This document shows positions 1 to 11,700 of a stretch of 64,000 nt of DNA, piece after piece (positions within the stretch are counted from its first letter, which is position 1; the number at the start of each line of letters is the position of its first letter). Below the pieces are notes generated by a model. It was given only the letters and a program-made list of their open reading frames with translations, did not search any database and was not told the origin of the DNA. The DNA is from Pyrocephalus nanus (taxonomy: Eukaryota > Chordata > Aves > Passeriformes > Tyrannidae). The stretch lies in contig CM076259.1 in NCBI GenBank assembly GCA_038380795.1, positions 72,970,200-73,034,199 of the forward strand. The letters run 5' to 3'. The translations under genes and the position numbers were made by a program.

Positions 1-1310
1 CCTCCTCTTCCCCTCAGAAAGAAGCTGTAGACTGCAATGAGGTCTCCCCTCAGTCTCCAGGCTGAACAGACCATGTGACCTCAGCCACTCCTCATATGGC
101 TTCCCCTCAAGCCCCTTCCCCAGCTTCATTGCACTCCTTTGAGCACTCTCTAAGAGCTTAATATCTTTCTTAAATTGTGGTGCCCAAAACTGCACACAAT
201 ATTCAAGGTGAGGCCGCTCCAGTGCAGAGCAGAGTGGGGCAATCCCCTCCCTCAAATAGGTGGGTTACCTTGTCATAAAAGGAAATCAATTTGGATAGGC
301 AGGACTTTCCTTTCACGAAGGAAATTACCTTCATGGTCCCGGCTCTGACCAATGATTGTGTTGTCTCTCAGGTGTTTTTCAATAATTCCCAGAATAATCT
401 TCTCCATAACTTTACCAGGCACTGAAGCAAGACTTACAGGCCTATAGTTTTTGGGGTGTTCCTTCTTGCCCTTCTTGAAAATCAAGACAATTTGTGCCAG
501 CTTCCAGGCAGCTGGGGCCTCTCTGGACTTCCAAGACTGCTAAAAAATCATCATTTAGGAATTGTCCACTCCTGTGCCCTTAGGAGGTGATGTCTGAAAA
601 TGGGACCAGCACTGATGGATCAGCAACTCAAAGACATTTACCCTAGGGACCTTACTAATTCCCTGAGCAGACAGAAGTCTGCCCTCGTCACGTCCAGAGA
701 TGAGGTTTTGCTGCCACTTTTCCTCCTGTCAGCAGAGATTTTAAACATGGTCACTTTGTGGTTGTTGTGGCCAAGACAGCCACCAATCTCCACTTCGCTC
801 ATGGTATCCACTCCGTTGGCATCTTTCTGAGTTGGGTCTTTAAGGATCGGTTCCATAATGTTATCATCCAGGATTTTTTAGGAATCTTCTGGCCTGGGTT
901 GTACCAGCTGTGTGATGCTCCCAGGTAATTTCTGGCAAGTTGAAGTCCCCCATAATGGTGGGACTTGGAAGTGTTCCTTAGTTCCTGAAAGAATAACTCA
1001 TCAGTGTTATCATCCTGGCTGTGAGGTCTACAGCAGACTCCCATAATGACACCCTCATTATTTGTCTTCCCTTGATTCTTACGCAGAGGGTCTCAGCTGT
1101 GAGATTGCCAACTGTGAGCTCCACACATTCTAACGTTTCTATTACATACAGTGCCACCCCTCCATCATTTTTGCCCTGCCTGTCTCTCCTGAAGAGCCTG
1201 TAACTGTCCAACAGGGCACTCCAGTCACAGGACTCATCCCACCAGGTTTCATTTATGCCAGTGATAACAGATCTCTGAGACTGTGTCAAAGCTGCCATCA
1301 CTCATCACTG
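1..1310 (-). mobile_element. CR1 LINE, internally deleted, running off the left edge
   Basis: Read on the minus strand, about 1301-980 encodes an AP-like endonuclease segment containing ITGINETWWDES; its Glu sits where the family's catalytic Glu lies. About 860-640 is the endonuclease-RT linker (ADFCLLRELV). About 550-255 is the start of reverse transcriptase (IFKKGKKEHPKNYRPVSL, then a broken GFMKG-like stretch and a [13 protein letters not shown] stretch). The sequence then jumps at about 250 to CR1 3' sequence (1-245, matching the LEY..QFWAP region and the 3' UTR). Roughly 1 kb of RT, including the catalytic ADD motif, is therefore missing. Frameshifts and stops show it is dead. The 3' terminus lies outside the window. 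CR1 assignment is firm; the subfamily is not determined. Confidence 0.92.
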
Positions 1311-2807
1311 ATGAGTCTGGTTTTGTCTCTTTCCATCTTCCAAAGTATTTTAAAGCTCTAACAGTGAGGCCTGCTAACTCATTGCTAGTTCCCTGCTGGT
1401 GTCAGTAGACTAGGTGTTGAGAAGATCATCCTGTGGTCAAAAAAACAATTTTTTTTTCCCATTACATGAACCTCAGAGCAATGTGTTGTCATGGATCTGC
1501 CTATTCTTATCATTATTATTCCTTTTTACCAGAAGGAGTGAGGAAATCACTACCTATGCTCCTGATCCCTCTACCAATTGTCACAAATAATGGTCTCAAA
1601 TTATGAGAATTTCAACTTTCATTGAATGAGGAACTAACAGCTCTGGAGTTCATTGCGGAAAGATTGCAATATTTTCCCTGTTACACCTTAATGTGCTAAA
1701 TAAAGGATAAATAATTTCATCCACCTAAACTCACGTGTAATTTCTAAATGAATTCACAAATAAAACCTTATCAGCTGGAACAATATTAGGTTATTGTTCA
1801 TATTCTTTTAAAAACTTTGGCCCATGTTTATTGCTTCTCTGAGACAATGGTTCTGGTTTCAGTATTAGGGACATCAGGATGTTAATCTTTCAGCTCTGAC
1901 TATACTGTACAGCTGAGGAACAATGGAACACATAATTGCCCTACACAAGTAATCGTGAGGAAAAAAAAGCTTAAGAAAAGACATTTGGCATCTCCATGAT
2001 GTCTCATAATCCATCCTGTAGTCACCACAACTGCACATGTTGCTCTGTACTATATCATTCTTTTCTATTGGTATCATATTAATATCGAAACAATCTTTAA
2101 AAACATCATTATGACTAATTTGTTCTTTCCTTATTACCTCAAGTGGTTCCATTACTTCTGCTCCTGTGTTGATTTAATTCTTAATGCCTGAAGCTCCTCA
2201 TTGATGATTCAATGCTGTTTTTGTACTCTATTATTTTTATTAACTAGTAGTAGTTAGGTTTTAAGTATAAAGGTAATGACACACAAAGAGAAAGTTTAAT
2301 GGTGAGAAACATTTATATTTTAAAAAATAGGGATAGGAAGTCGAACTGATAGGAGAGACATATAAAAAATTAAATATGTTAAATCATATGAAAAAGAAAT
2401 TACAGGCAGAAATCATGCATATCAGTTAAGGAATTGGAATGAATAAATGAAGACAATAAGAAAATAGTCAACGTTCAGTAAAAAAAAAAAAAAAAAAGTC
2501 AAAATCTGAATCTAAATACCTCTTAAAACCACATAAAGTCACTTTAGAGATTCCTTAATTTCAACCCTGAAATACATACCCTAAAGCAATTACATTTTAT
2601 ATTGGGTATAATAAAGTCTGTTTTCAGGAATTAGTAGAAAGCTTCTTCAGCAGTGCTGCCTTTGAATTCTACATCAAACAAAATTTTACAGAAACAGGTA
2701 TTTCATCTATTCTATAGTATTGGAGTTTTAAAATTCATTATTATAATATGCTTAATTAAATGCATTTAAATATAACACATTTTAAATAAGCTATCTTCCT
2801 AAACTAC
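1311..2807. other. No gene seen; apparently single-copy AT-rich sequence
   Basis: No recognisable repeat family or coding exon was found on either strand. A run of 18 A lies at 2480-2497. A 92-codon minus-strand frame (1874-2152) has no recognisable domain and looks like chance. Confidence 0.6.
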
Positions 2808-3364
2808 TGTGGTGGGTTTACCCTGGCCAGAGGCTAAGCCCCCAGCCAGTTGCTCAATCACTTCCCTACCTAAAGTGAAGACTCCCCTAGAAAGGCATGA
2901 GTTGAAAACTCTCAGGTTAGATCAAGACAGTTTAATAAGTGAGGCAAAGTTTCACACATAAGCAAATCAAAGAAAGAATTAATTCACTACTTCTTATCAG
3001 CAGGTAGATTTCAAGCCATCACCTGGAAAGCAGGGCTTCAGCATGTGTAACAGGCACAAATGCCATAATCCTGAACACTTTGCCTTCCTCCTGTACTTTT
3101 ATAGCTGAGCATGGTGCCACATGGTATGGGTTATCCCTCTGGTCAGCTGGGGTCAGCTGTCCTGGCTGTGTTTCCTCCCAGAATCTTGTGCACCCTCAGC
3201 CTACTCAGTGGGGGGGCGGAGTGAGGAACAGAAAGTCCTTGATGCTGTGTAAGCACTCTTCAGCAATAGTTAAAACACTGATGTGTTGTCAACACTATTT
3301 TTGTTACAAATGCAAAACACAAGAGCACACTAGTGCTATGAAGAAAGTCAATTAACCCAGTACA
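2808..3364 (-). mobile_element. Solo LTR, family B (endogenous retrovirus), about 557 bp
   Basis: The element begins TGTGGTGGG at 2808 and ends with TACA at 3364, so it has TG...CA termini. It aligns by eye with the copies at 29201-29744 and 50393-50643, read in the opposite orientation. On the minus strand it has TATAAAA (3103-3097) and a variant polyadenylation signal ATTAAA (2936-2931), which fixes its sense. The flanks ACTAC (2803-2807) and ACTTC (3365-3369) match 4 of 5 and may be a decayed target-site duplication. There is no internal retroviral sequence on either side, so this is a solo LTR left by LTR-LTR recombination. The frame at 3080-3355 is not a gene. Confidence 0.85.
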
Positions 3365-4334
3365 ACTTCTGTGAGCTTAAGAAGAAATTTTTAATCACGA
3401 AATACTGAACATTTTTTTCTGATTTGTCCTCACCGATATTTTCCTAGACAGTGTACAGAGCATATGTCAAACAATAGACATTGGTTTTATTATCTGAGCA
3501 AGTAAGAATTAAGAGCAGATGAACCTATTTGTCCAAAGAGTTTATTGCAGTTTTCACTATAACTGATGTTCAGATTTCCAAAGAACACTCTGTTCCTCTC
3601 TTCTGTCTTTCAAATTGGCTTAGTTTTTCAGTAGTTTCTAAAAAAAGATATTTCAAAGTTCTGTGAAGAAATCAATCTTAAATTCCAAGGAGAGTCTTCT
3701 GTGTGGCATGTATGAGAAATGTTATCACCTACCTGCTGTACAAGTACTTTAAAAACATGTAGCTTCATGGCTTTAAGGGGACAGATGAGCTGGGAACTAC
3801 AAGATGAGGATTCTAATTTTATAGGCATGCCTGAGGAAAATAAACAGCATTTACTGCATTTGTTTTGGTTGTCATGGATATATGAAGCATCTCTTTTCAT
3901 AACTTGTAATTGGACAAACATCAAAAAGGCCAGTGAAACAGGCAATGATGAAAGATGGATAATCAGAAACATAAAAGTAGAGCGAACCCTCAAATCAGTG
4001 GTCTTGTAGGCAGACACATGTTCCAGAGAGTTATATTTTGATCATATCACACAATTCTGATAAGCATGAATTTGTAGGACATACTTCCTTTCAGTTCTAC
4101 TCAGTACTCAGTAACTCAGTACTTCATTCTGCTTTGATATCTGTGCAAATACCTTTCCTAATGACTGTATGAAGAAAGGGTGGGTATTTGCTGTAGGCCA
4201 GGGACATTTACTACACATTCTGCTAAAATTATCAAGAAATTTATTTCATGTCAGGAAAATCTGTGATGTCCCTATACAGGGACTTGTCGTTGAATTTACC
4301 CTAACATTAGGAATTTAAATTAAGACCTTGAGTT
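3365..4334. other. No gene seen; overlapping open frames on both strands
   Basis: A 129-codon minus-strand frame (3628-4017) and a 96-codon plus-strand frame (3719-4009) overlap almost completely. Neither resembles a family I know, and neither has flanking splice sites that I find convincing. They are probably chance frames in a stop-poor patch. Confidence 0.5.
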
Positions 4335-4850
4335 TGGAGCAGAAAGACTGATAAACTTGAGCATTGGGCCAATAGAAACTTAATGAAGTTCAAGGATAAG
4401 AAATTAAAAGACCTTCATCTGAGAGGGAATAAGGGCACATACCAGAGGGGGGGAATCTGGGAAGCACCTGGCTGAAAAGGTGTTCTGATGGAAAGGAGAA
4501 GGGAAAGATAGTGAACACAAGGTTGAATATGATCTAGCAGTGTACTCCTATCTCAAAACAAATCTTGCCCAGCTCTGTAGACAAAGTATGACCAGAATGA
4601 AGAAAATTTTTATTGCTCTCTACTCAGCCCTGGTGAGGCTGCATCTGGAGTACTTTATCCAGTTTTGGGACCCCTGAATCAAAACACGTGTGGAGAAACT
4701 GAAGAAGGCTACCAAGATGGTCTGGAGCCTAGAGGACCTAAATAAAACCAGAGATTGAGAGAGCTGGTCTTCCTCAATCTTGAATAGAGAAGCCTAAGGC
4801 ATGATCTAATAATGGCCTGCAACTACCTGAAGGGAAGTTACCATGACAGA
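4335..4850 (+). mobile_element. CR1 LINE fragment: RT C-terminus and proximal 3' region
   Basis: Around 4350-4430 the frame reads DKLEHWANRNLMKF, the CR1 sequence just downstream of the RT catalytic motif. The LYSALV.LHLEY.IQFW block follows at 4615-4670, then 3' UTR sequence that stops abruptly near 4850 without the ATTCTATGA terminus. It is truncated at both ends and carries in-frame stops. It looks more diverged than the other copies in the window, so it is probably an older subfamily. Confidence 0.85.
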
Positions 4851-6147
4851 TATTTGGTTTTAATTATATTAAAATATAGATTACTGATACACTTATTATG
4901 CTAAGTGACATAGTAACATTATTTTAATGCATGATAACTATACACAGTAATAGTCTTTCAGTGTTTCCATCTGTTTGCATTACAGTTGAGGACAGTTACA
5001 TTATTTATAAAAATACTGAGAAGAATTGTTAAGGGCAATTAATTTTGGGAAAGCAAATTCATGTCTTACTCCTATTTATTGATATTTATCAAACCTTGAA
5101 ATAGAACTATACAAACAAAGTTGTGAATGATAGAACTTTCAGGTGTTTATGACTTTGCTAATCGTTTAGTGGAAATTCTTTAATTTAATATTTCATTTTT
5201 AATATAATTAGAATTTAACTAGGAATAAAGGCTTTCCCCTTAGGCAATTGCTCCATCAAACAATTGTCTTGAACAGGTCATTATTCTTTATATTCAGCTT
5301 AAATGTACTTTTATAAATGTCAAGATATTATTTTGCATTATAATCTCTATTTCCATCATGGACAATACATTGTTACATGCAGTATTTTTTTCCCAGATAT
5401 TTCTTCAGGTAGTTATTGAATATGGGTGGCATTAAAAAGATCTGAATTCTATATTTGGAACAAACTGGGGTTACAAAGAAGATCTATCTATTATATGCCT
5501 TTTAGTATAATTTCACCTATCATTAAATGATTTAGGTTGTTTATGTTTAGGATGGTAGTCTAGGTTGCATTTCAAGATGGAAAGATACTTATCTTGGGAA
5601 TCCTAGAGGTTTGTTCTCTCCCTCTTTCTTTCTCTTGCTCTGTAACTACAGAGAGAACTTGGGTTAACTCAATTTTGGGATCAAACTGACAAAAGTATTT
5701 TACTGACTGCAGACAAGATAAACAGCAATTGGGATTTACTAAGAGTGCTCAGTAAATTAAAATTAGATTTTGCACAAGTTAACAATATTTATCAATGTAT
5801 TCAGTTCCAAATTAAAATGTAAATTAAAACATGAAATATAAACTACCTCTTCATATAGTTAGGCAATCTTAAAAATTTCTGAATTAACCGAAGGCAGAGA
5901 AAATTCCTTTGATGCTTGTATACATTATGAAAAAAATAACATAGAGTCATCTTTAATAACAAGGAAGGAAGGAAGGAATGGATTGAGTTAAACAGAGGAA
6001 GAGAGGCAGGCAGGAAGGCACATGGGTCAGTACATTTGCGCACTCTATGATAATGAAGATATAGTAAAAAAATAACTAAAAAAAGATCTATAACAAGTAT
6101 TTCTAATTTGTTAATGTGGTGTGGTTTTTTTTCATCAGTACTTTCCT
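4851..6147. other. No gene seen; AT-rich, with a short (GGAA)n run
   Basis: A GGAA microsatellite of about four units lies at 5963-5978 inside a purine-rich tract (5960-6020). The minus-strand frame at 5843-6163 reads through this tract and shows no protein-like features. Confidence 0.6.
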
Positions 6148-6368
6148 TGCTTTTATTCCTCACTATTCTTCTTTGTTAGTTATTTCTTCAAGTTGAGTCT
6201 ATTTTGCCTGTGACAGTAACCGGTGAGTGACCTCTCTGTCCTTATCTGGACCCACGAACTCTCTAATCATATTTTCTCCCCCTGTCCTATTGAGGAGAGG
6301 AAGGCATAGAATGGTTTGGTGGGCACCTGGAATTCCAGGTCACAGTCTCTCAAAGTCAACCCACCATA
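6148..6368 (+). mobile_element. Family A LTR, 3' end fragment
   Basis: The block AAGTTGAGTCTATTTTGCC, then TGACCTCTCTGTCCTTATCT, matches the terminal part of the long LTR at 54602-55645. It ends CCACCATA where the other copy ends CCACCACA. The upstream 800 bp of the LTR is absent, so this is a 5'-truncated remnant. The left boundary is approximate. Confidence 0.8.
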
Positions 6369-9300
6369 CCCATTTTCATTTGCTACCATCCTGCAAGACC
6401 TATCATCACTCTCCAGAGCAATAATCAGCACAGAAAAGTGTACAACTTCTTTGATTTTTTGAGAGGGAATTTTCCTTTTAATCAGAAGTACAATGGAAAA
6501 AACTTCCTTTACGGAGGCAGATGCAGAAAACTGCAGAAAATTCTGACTACCTGAATCGCAAAAAGAAGTGTTTTGTGGGAGGCTAATGACAGCATGTTTT
6601 AAACAACATAAAACTTAGCAAACTATCTGTAATACACAACATAGGGTACTTAAATCAGGAACTAATCTAAGTCTAATTAAATTTTAGGCATCTTTTTTAT
6701 CACTGCATATAATTTAGAAAGAGGGAAGGGAAAGACTCATGCAAAAAGTGGTGGAAAGCAGAATAATTTCGAATTACATTAATTTATACAGTTCATAAGC
6801 TTTAATATCTGCCATAACTAAAATAGCACAGCTCTTATTTTAGATTCATAAGTCTGGCAGATAAACAAATGAGAAACTTTCTATACCTAGTTAAAAGAAA
6901 CTCAACAGTTTTCCTCATCTCAAAAACGGTAATGCCCAATTCACTGTGTTAGGCTTACACTTACAGGATGCACACCCTTCAACAGCACAAATTAATTCTA
7001 TGAATCTCTGATACCACCAAAATCCTGTTGAAATTACATTTACTTTACATGTATGTAAATGTGTGTTTGTGCATGTGAGTGACTGATCAAAAAGTCCCTA
7101 CTGCAGGAGGAGGCTCAGAGCAGAGGAGCACAGGTATGCACTTTTGAAACTCACAGTAGAATAAGGGGAGCGAGGACAGCTGTTGCAAAGCAAGGTGAAC
7201 GTATCTCAATACAAAGGGGACCAGAGGGTGGCCAGAAGACTATTGCTTGAGATAAATGCATCAGCTGTCTCTTTATCAGTTGGGTGGATCAGCTGTTTGA
7301 GTAAACACCCTTTGCTGAGTGAATCAAGAGAAGATGTCGTCTACCTGATTGAGACAGACCAACAGAGGAAAAGGACGTAAAAACCTCTGCCAAACATGAA
7401 GGAAAAAAAAAAAAAAAAAAAAAAAAGAGTGACCAATAGAATTTATTTTTAAGAGAGCAAAAGGCTTAAATCTGTGTATTCCTTCCCAGCGACTGGAGTT
7501 GCCCAATGACATGATAGGGAGCATCTAGAGATTGGTCATGGGAATCACGTTGTATTGTGACCTAACTGCACACTGCAATTGTCATGTGGTGTTTACGCTG
7601 TGTTTTCACTACATTATTGTATCACTCTCTTAAATCAAGGGAAGCATCAGGTATCTTCAAATAAGTAAATCTGGTGTTATTCCCTGTGTGAAATATCTAA
7701 AAGAACCTGGTCAGATAGTATTGGACTCTGACAACATATTTATATTCCCAATGGGAAAAGCAAAATGTAACCTTAATCCAATTAAATCTAATGTACTATT
7801 ATTTAGAGAAATGTGACTTTTGCAAGGGCTGGTTCTTAAAAATTAGAATTATTTATTGCTGTTGCCTGTCTTATTTTAATATTCGCTTTACTGTAAGACC
7901 TTCAAGCATTTTTTTTTTTTCAAATAAATGGTATTAAAGCCCTACACCCAACGCAAAACTAATTTTTAGCCTAAAGTCTTTATACTAATTTCAGCAAACA
8001 TAAATTTGAATGAAAAAAGAATTAATATTTGTATTTCAAATAAAAAGCACACAGTTATAGTTTTTGCTTTCCTATTACGTTCTTGAGATTGTATTATAGT
8101 TTTTGCAAGGGAAATGCCACATCAGTTTTACCATTTATAGTACCTGCTTCCCTTTAAACTGTACCTTGAGTTAGATTATATCCTTAAAAGAAATCAAGCA
8201 TAAATAGAGCTTACCTTTTCATCTCCCCAAATACTTATCTATATGCTAAATATTTATCTTTGAAGATAAACATATTTTTTGCTTTGGATCGGTGGAAAAC
8301 CTTGTACATAAAAAACATTTTTAAAGTTTTATTTCAGCATATTCTTTAAAAACATGAGATTTACAACAAATAACCAAAAATTCCTGTTAAATGCTTATTG
8401 TGGAACTAAGCTTCCATGGGTATAGTTTTATGGCTTAGATGTGGCAAGCAGTAGACCTGAGATTTATATTTAAAGGCATTTTACATATGTCCATGAAAAA
8501 TCTAATTTCTTTCCTTTTTCTAATGCAGGAGAAGATGATACATATTTTTATTTCAGCTGAAATGGACTATTTTTCACTTCTCCAATTAGTGTTTATTTTA
8601 CAAAAGGTTTTTCCTAATTTTTCTCCTTTTCTAAATGAAGATCTCATAAACAGGTAATTTAAAAGGAAGATGTGTAATCACCACTGTATGGACATATAGT
8701 CTTTGAGATATCATCAAAATTCCCTATGTAACTGAAAGAGAATCTCAAGGAGAGCTTCAGTGGTGCCTCCCTCATATCAAGTTTACTTAGATTTTTTAAG
8801 CTGAATGATGCCAGGAACTAATATTTTAATTTTTTAAAAAAATGTCAAAGTTTTCAAGGTGAAAAAAATATACCAACACTTTTGAGAATGCTGTTGAAAG
8901 TCAAAATGTTATTGACAAACTGAAGGCACCAAATAATATAAAGGCAAGTGATAAGCCTAAAGTGAAATTAAATGCCTGTTTACCAAATATGGAAAAACTG
9001 CCCTGTGAACAGTGCATGCAAAAAGGGTTTGAGGACTAGACTGATAAAAGGATGAATATTAGACACCATGTGGAAACAAAGAAAAAAGCTGGAATAGTAT
9101 TTGGAGAGGTAAGTAAGTGCTAATAAAAAGCTGTTGCTCCCTTTTACTTGACATTACTAAGGACCCTGAGGGAACACTACACCATATTAATTGTCACTTA
9201 CAGAGAGAATTAAGAGGAAAAAATAGGACATAATCTAGAGGAGAGCAAAAGAAATACTATCAGGTCCAGAAAACATGATATAGGTATATTGGTGGGGAGG

Positions 9301-9732
9301 AGTGGGTGGCAGGGGGGTGCTAAAGAGCAGAGGGACATGATAAATCTTGCAAAGCATAAATCAGCCTGTTTTCATAATTATTCATGTACATATATATAGG
9401 AGGGAAGTGTAAAGGAGTTAGCTTGCTGGATTCAAATATATTCCATATTAACTAGTTGTGACTTGATGTATATGAGTTACCTCACTTCCCCTCTGCTGAG
9501 GGAGCTCTTGAGTGCTCCTCCTGGCAGAGTCTCAGAGCACACACTTACCTCCATTTTGAAACTCCCACTCCTGGAAACACCATGGGTGGGAGACTTTCTC
9601 ATCTGGAAGGAGTTTTTGACTATGAATTAAATCCTGAATGTTTTGCACAAGAATGTATTTGTCACAACCCATCTGTAGGAGACATGAAGTTCATTATAAA
9701 TTCTCATTGGGCTGAACAGACACATCAGATTC
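6369..9732. other. No gene seen; AT-rich sequence with a 24-A tract
   Basis: A run of 24 A at 7403-7426 is the only simple repeat of note. It has no recognisable retrotransposon upstream on the plus strand. Short frames (for example 8439-8657) have no recognisable content. Confidence 0.55.
7403..7426 (+). repeat. Poly-A tract, 24 units
   Basis: Uninterrupted homopolymer. It may be the tail of an unrecognised retrocopy, but no body can be seen. Confidence 0.9.
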
Positions 9733-9801
9733 TGTGTTAAGGAGCTCTTGTGCTTTGGTTGTGGAGTCACCCTGACTCCAGAAACTAGCTCGCTATTTAG
9801 A

Positions 9802-10012
9802 CTCAAAAAGTGTTTGCTAACAAGGCCTTAAATTTTACAATACATTTCTCAAAAGTGTTGGCTTAATTTTTTACAGTGCACTTCAATAAGCTCTCAACTC
9901 CCAGACCAATCTTCACAAAGATGGCCATAACAAGCCACAACACACCACCTCTCAAAGGTGCTGGCTAATAGGCCCTGACACACTTCCATAAGCTCCCCAT
10001 TCCCACAAAAAA
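9802..10012. repeat. Degenerate direct repeats (three copies)
   Basis: Copies start at 9802 (CTCAAAAAGTGTTTGCTAAC), 9848 (CTCAAAAGTGTTGGCTTA) and 9951 (CTCAAAGGTGCTGGCTAATA). The second and third copies also share ACTTCMATAAGCTC followed by a CCCA-type stretch, giving a period of 103 bp. The first copy shares only the start. These are visible in the sequence; origin unknown. Confidence 0.5.
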
Positions 10013-10136
10013 TGTCAGCACAGACTACAGGGGTAGAACATGATAGCCAGACAAAGCCCAGGAGGAGAGAAAGAAAAACAGAAGAGACAGACCAAAGAGC
10101 ATTGCCAGTCCTTAGATCCCATGTTGGTCTTGCCAT
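9894..10136 (-). other. Short open frame with signal-peptide-like start, downstream of a TATA box
   Basis: An 80-codon frame starts at ATG 10136, about 60 bp downstream of TATAAAAGG (10203-10195) on the same strand. Residues 1-40 have a basic start, a hydrophobic core (SVSSVFLSLLLGFVWLS) and a short polar stretch ending VVCA, like a secretory signal. The rest, about 40 residues, contains six cysteines. I recognise no family. The frame overlaps the degenerate repeats, so chance within a repeat is the default explanation. Confidence 0.15.
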
Positions 10137-10194
10137 GGGGATGGTCTAGAGCTGGAGAAGGGACAAAGAGGAAGAGAGGGGGACTGATCCACTT

Positions 10195-10203
10195 CCTTTT
10201 ATA
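10195..10203 (-). promoter_or_regulatory. TATA box (TATAAAAGG)
   Basis: A near-consensus TATA element on the minus strand within the unclassified block. Its spacing to the ATG at 10136 and the repeat-like context suggest a retroelement promoter. No expression evidence is available from sequence. Confidence 0.4.
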
Positions 10204-10580
10204 GTTACTCTGGTGCATGCCTCTTAGGTAAACTAGATGTTTTGCGCCACTTCATTTGCACATGCACACCCAGTTCTTTTGAGTGAGTCCTCCTCCCCTC
10301 CACCTCCCCCAGTGACAGAGGGGACTGGACATGGGTCTCAAGGCAGAGCAGGAAGTTGGCTCACAGCAGTGCTCCATGGGACTCTCTCTTCCAATGGCAA
10401 CTTTCTGGTTGCAACAGTCCAAATGTTTGAGACAAAATGTGCTTATGTCTGGTCCTCCACACTAATGAAGAACAGAAATTGAATCAATGGGTCCTTGTGG
10501 CTGGGTCTGTTTTCTCAAATATAAAAGGCTGATCTTTTGGCACCAGAGACAGCTGATATATCAGCTAACTAAATTCTCCT

Positions 10581-11534
10581 TCCCTGTCTTTCCTTAATAT
10601 GGTGACACTGGCTGTGCTGTCTACTGGGTATAGTTTCTGGTCTGTGGCATTCTTTGAATCGTATTTTGTTATTGCCTGTGAGACAGTTAGTTTGGCACTG
10701 GTCAAAGATATTTACTGATCTTTTTCAGAGCATTCCAACACAACTGCTTGGTTGTTGTCATGTTTAATTTGCTAGTGTAGAAATAATCTTCTTTTTGTAA
10801 ATTCCACATGAGTTTCACTCAATCAGTAAGCAGAAAACTCTTTCTTAGCAGTTTCTACTTGGTTTTCAAAAAAATTTCTTCCTTCATATAGGTTTTATTA
10901 TTCTTAAATTTCATACTTTCCTAGTTTTTCTCACACAACAATTATATTTGGGTGGGGGTTTTGGTTTGTTGGATTTGATTTGTTTACCATTCAAAAAGGA
11001 GGTTTATATATTCATTTTACTTGGTATGGTGTGTCTGATGAGGGAGTTATTCATTTTAGACTGTAAAGTAAATGTGGCAGACTTCCACACTGATAAAAGT
11101 ATAATACTTGACAAGAAAGTGAGTATCATGGTCCCCATCAATCATAAAACCTTAAGCTGAGTAAAATTAACAGGAAAAATTCATTCTAAGGGAATGAGTT
11201 AAACAAGTTATAGATGTTAAAAATACTCTGAAAAAATAAAGCTGCCTGTATATTCTGCATATTCTCTTACATATTTATATAGAGAGAGTGATGTACCAAA
11301 AAAGGAGACAATAGTTCATATGGAACATAATGTTTTATCACATAAAGCAGTAGCCTAATTCACCATATTTGATATACCTCTCAGCACGTTGCCTTCTTGT
11401 GCTCAGTCTCCTTCCTACTGTGCTGGCACTATTATTGCTAATTTTACCTCCTCAATTAGGATATAGTCTCAGCCAAGAAGTTAATCTTTAAAAAAAAAAG
11501 GATATCTACCTCAACCTTCACATATCACAACCAC
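10581..11534. other. No gene seen
   Basis: AT-rich sequence without recognisable repeats. The 70-codon frame at 10948-11160 has no recognisable features. Confidence 0.55.
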
Positions 11535-11700
11535 CACCTACAATAGCCAGTGGAAACGCTGTGGGAAATGTTTCAAAAGGCTTATGATACTCGAGGCAGA
11601 CAATATCCACAAGCATGTGTGTCCAGCCTTGTCATAGAAAGAGATCAGGTTACTCAAGTGGGACCTACCTTTCATAAACCCATACTGGGAGTCTTGAACC
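11535..11700 (-). mobile_element. CR1 RT segment in inverted orientation (3' part of the next element)
   Basis: On the minus strand this encodes VVVQDSQYGFMKGRSHLSNL, then ISFYDKA, then a decayed version of the RT motif-A region (VDIVCLEYHKPFETF, where CR1 usually has V.YLDFSKAFDTV). It begins exactly where the plus-strand element at 11701-13821 stops in CR1 coordinates, so the two are best read as one insertion. It ends near 11535 without reaching the rest of RT or the 3' UTR. Confidence 0.8.

Larger units (their letters stand above)
9733..10580 (-). repeat. Unclassified repeat-like block, possibly an old LTR on the minus strand
   Basis: The block has higher GC than its surroundings. On the minus strand it carries TATAAAAGG (10203-10195) with an ATTGG/CCAAT-type element further upstream, as in an LTR or other retroelement promoter. 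A candidate CA end lies at 9733 (TGTGTTAAGG on the plus strand). Three degenerate copies of a CTCAAARGTG-YTGGCTAA motif begin at 9802, 9848 and 9951. I found neither a clear second boundary nor a target-site duplication nor an AATAAA, so the LTR reading is inference. Confidence 0.3.

Noticed and set aside
3628..4017. 129-codon minus-strand frame with an antisense 96-codon frame
   Set aside because: No recognisable family, no promoter or splice context, and a composition typical of chance in AT-rich DNA.
5843..6163. 106-codon minus-strand frame
   Set aside because: It runs through the (GGAA)n purine tract and part of an LTR fragment; low-complexity translation.
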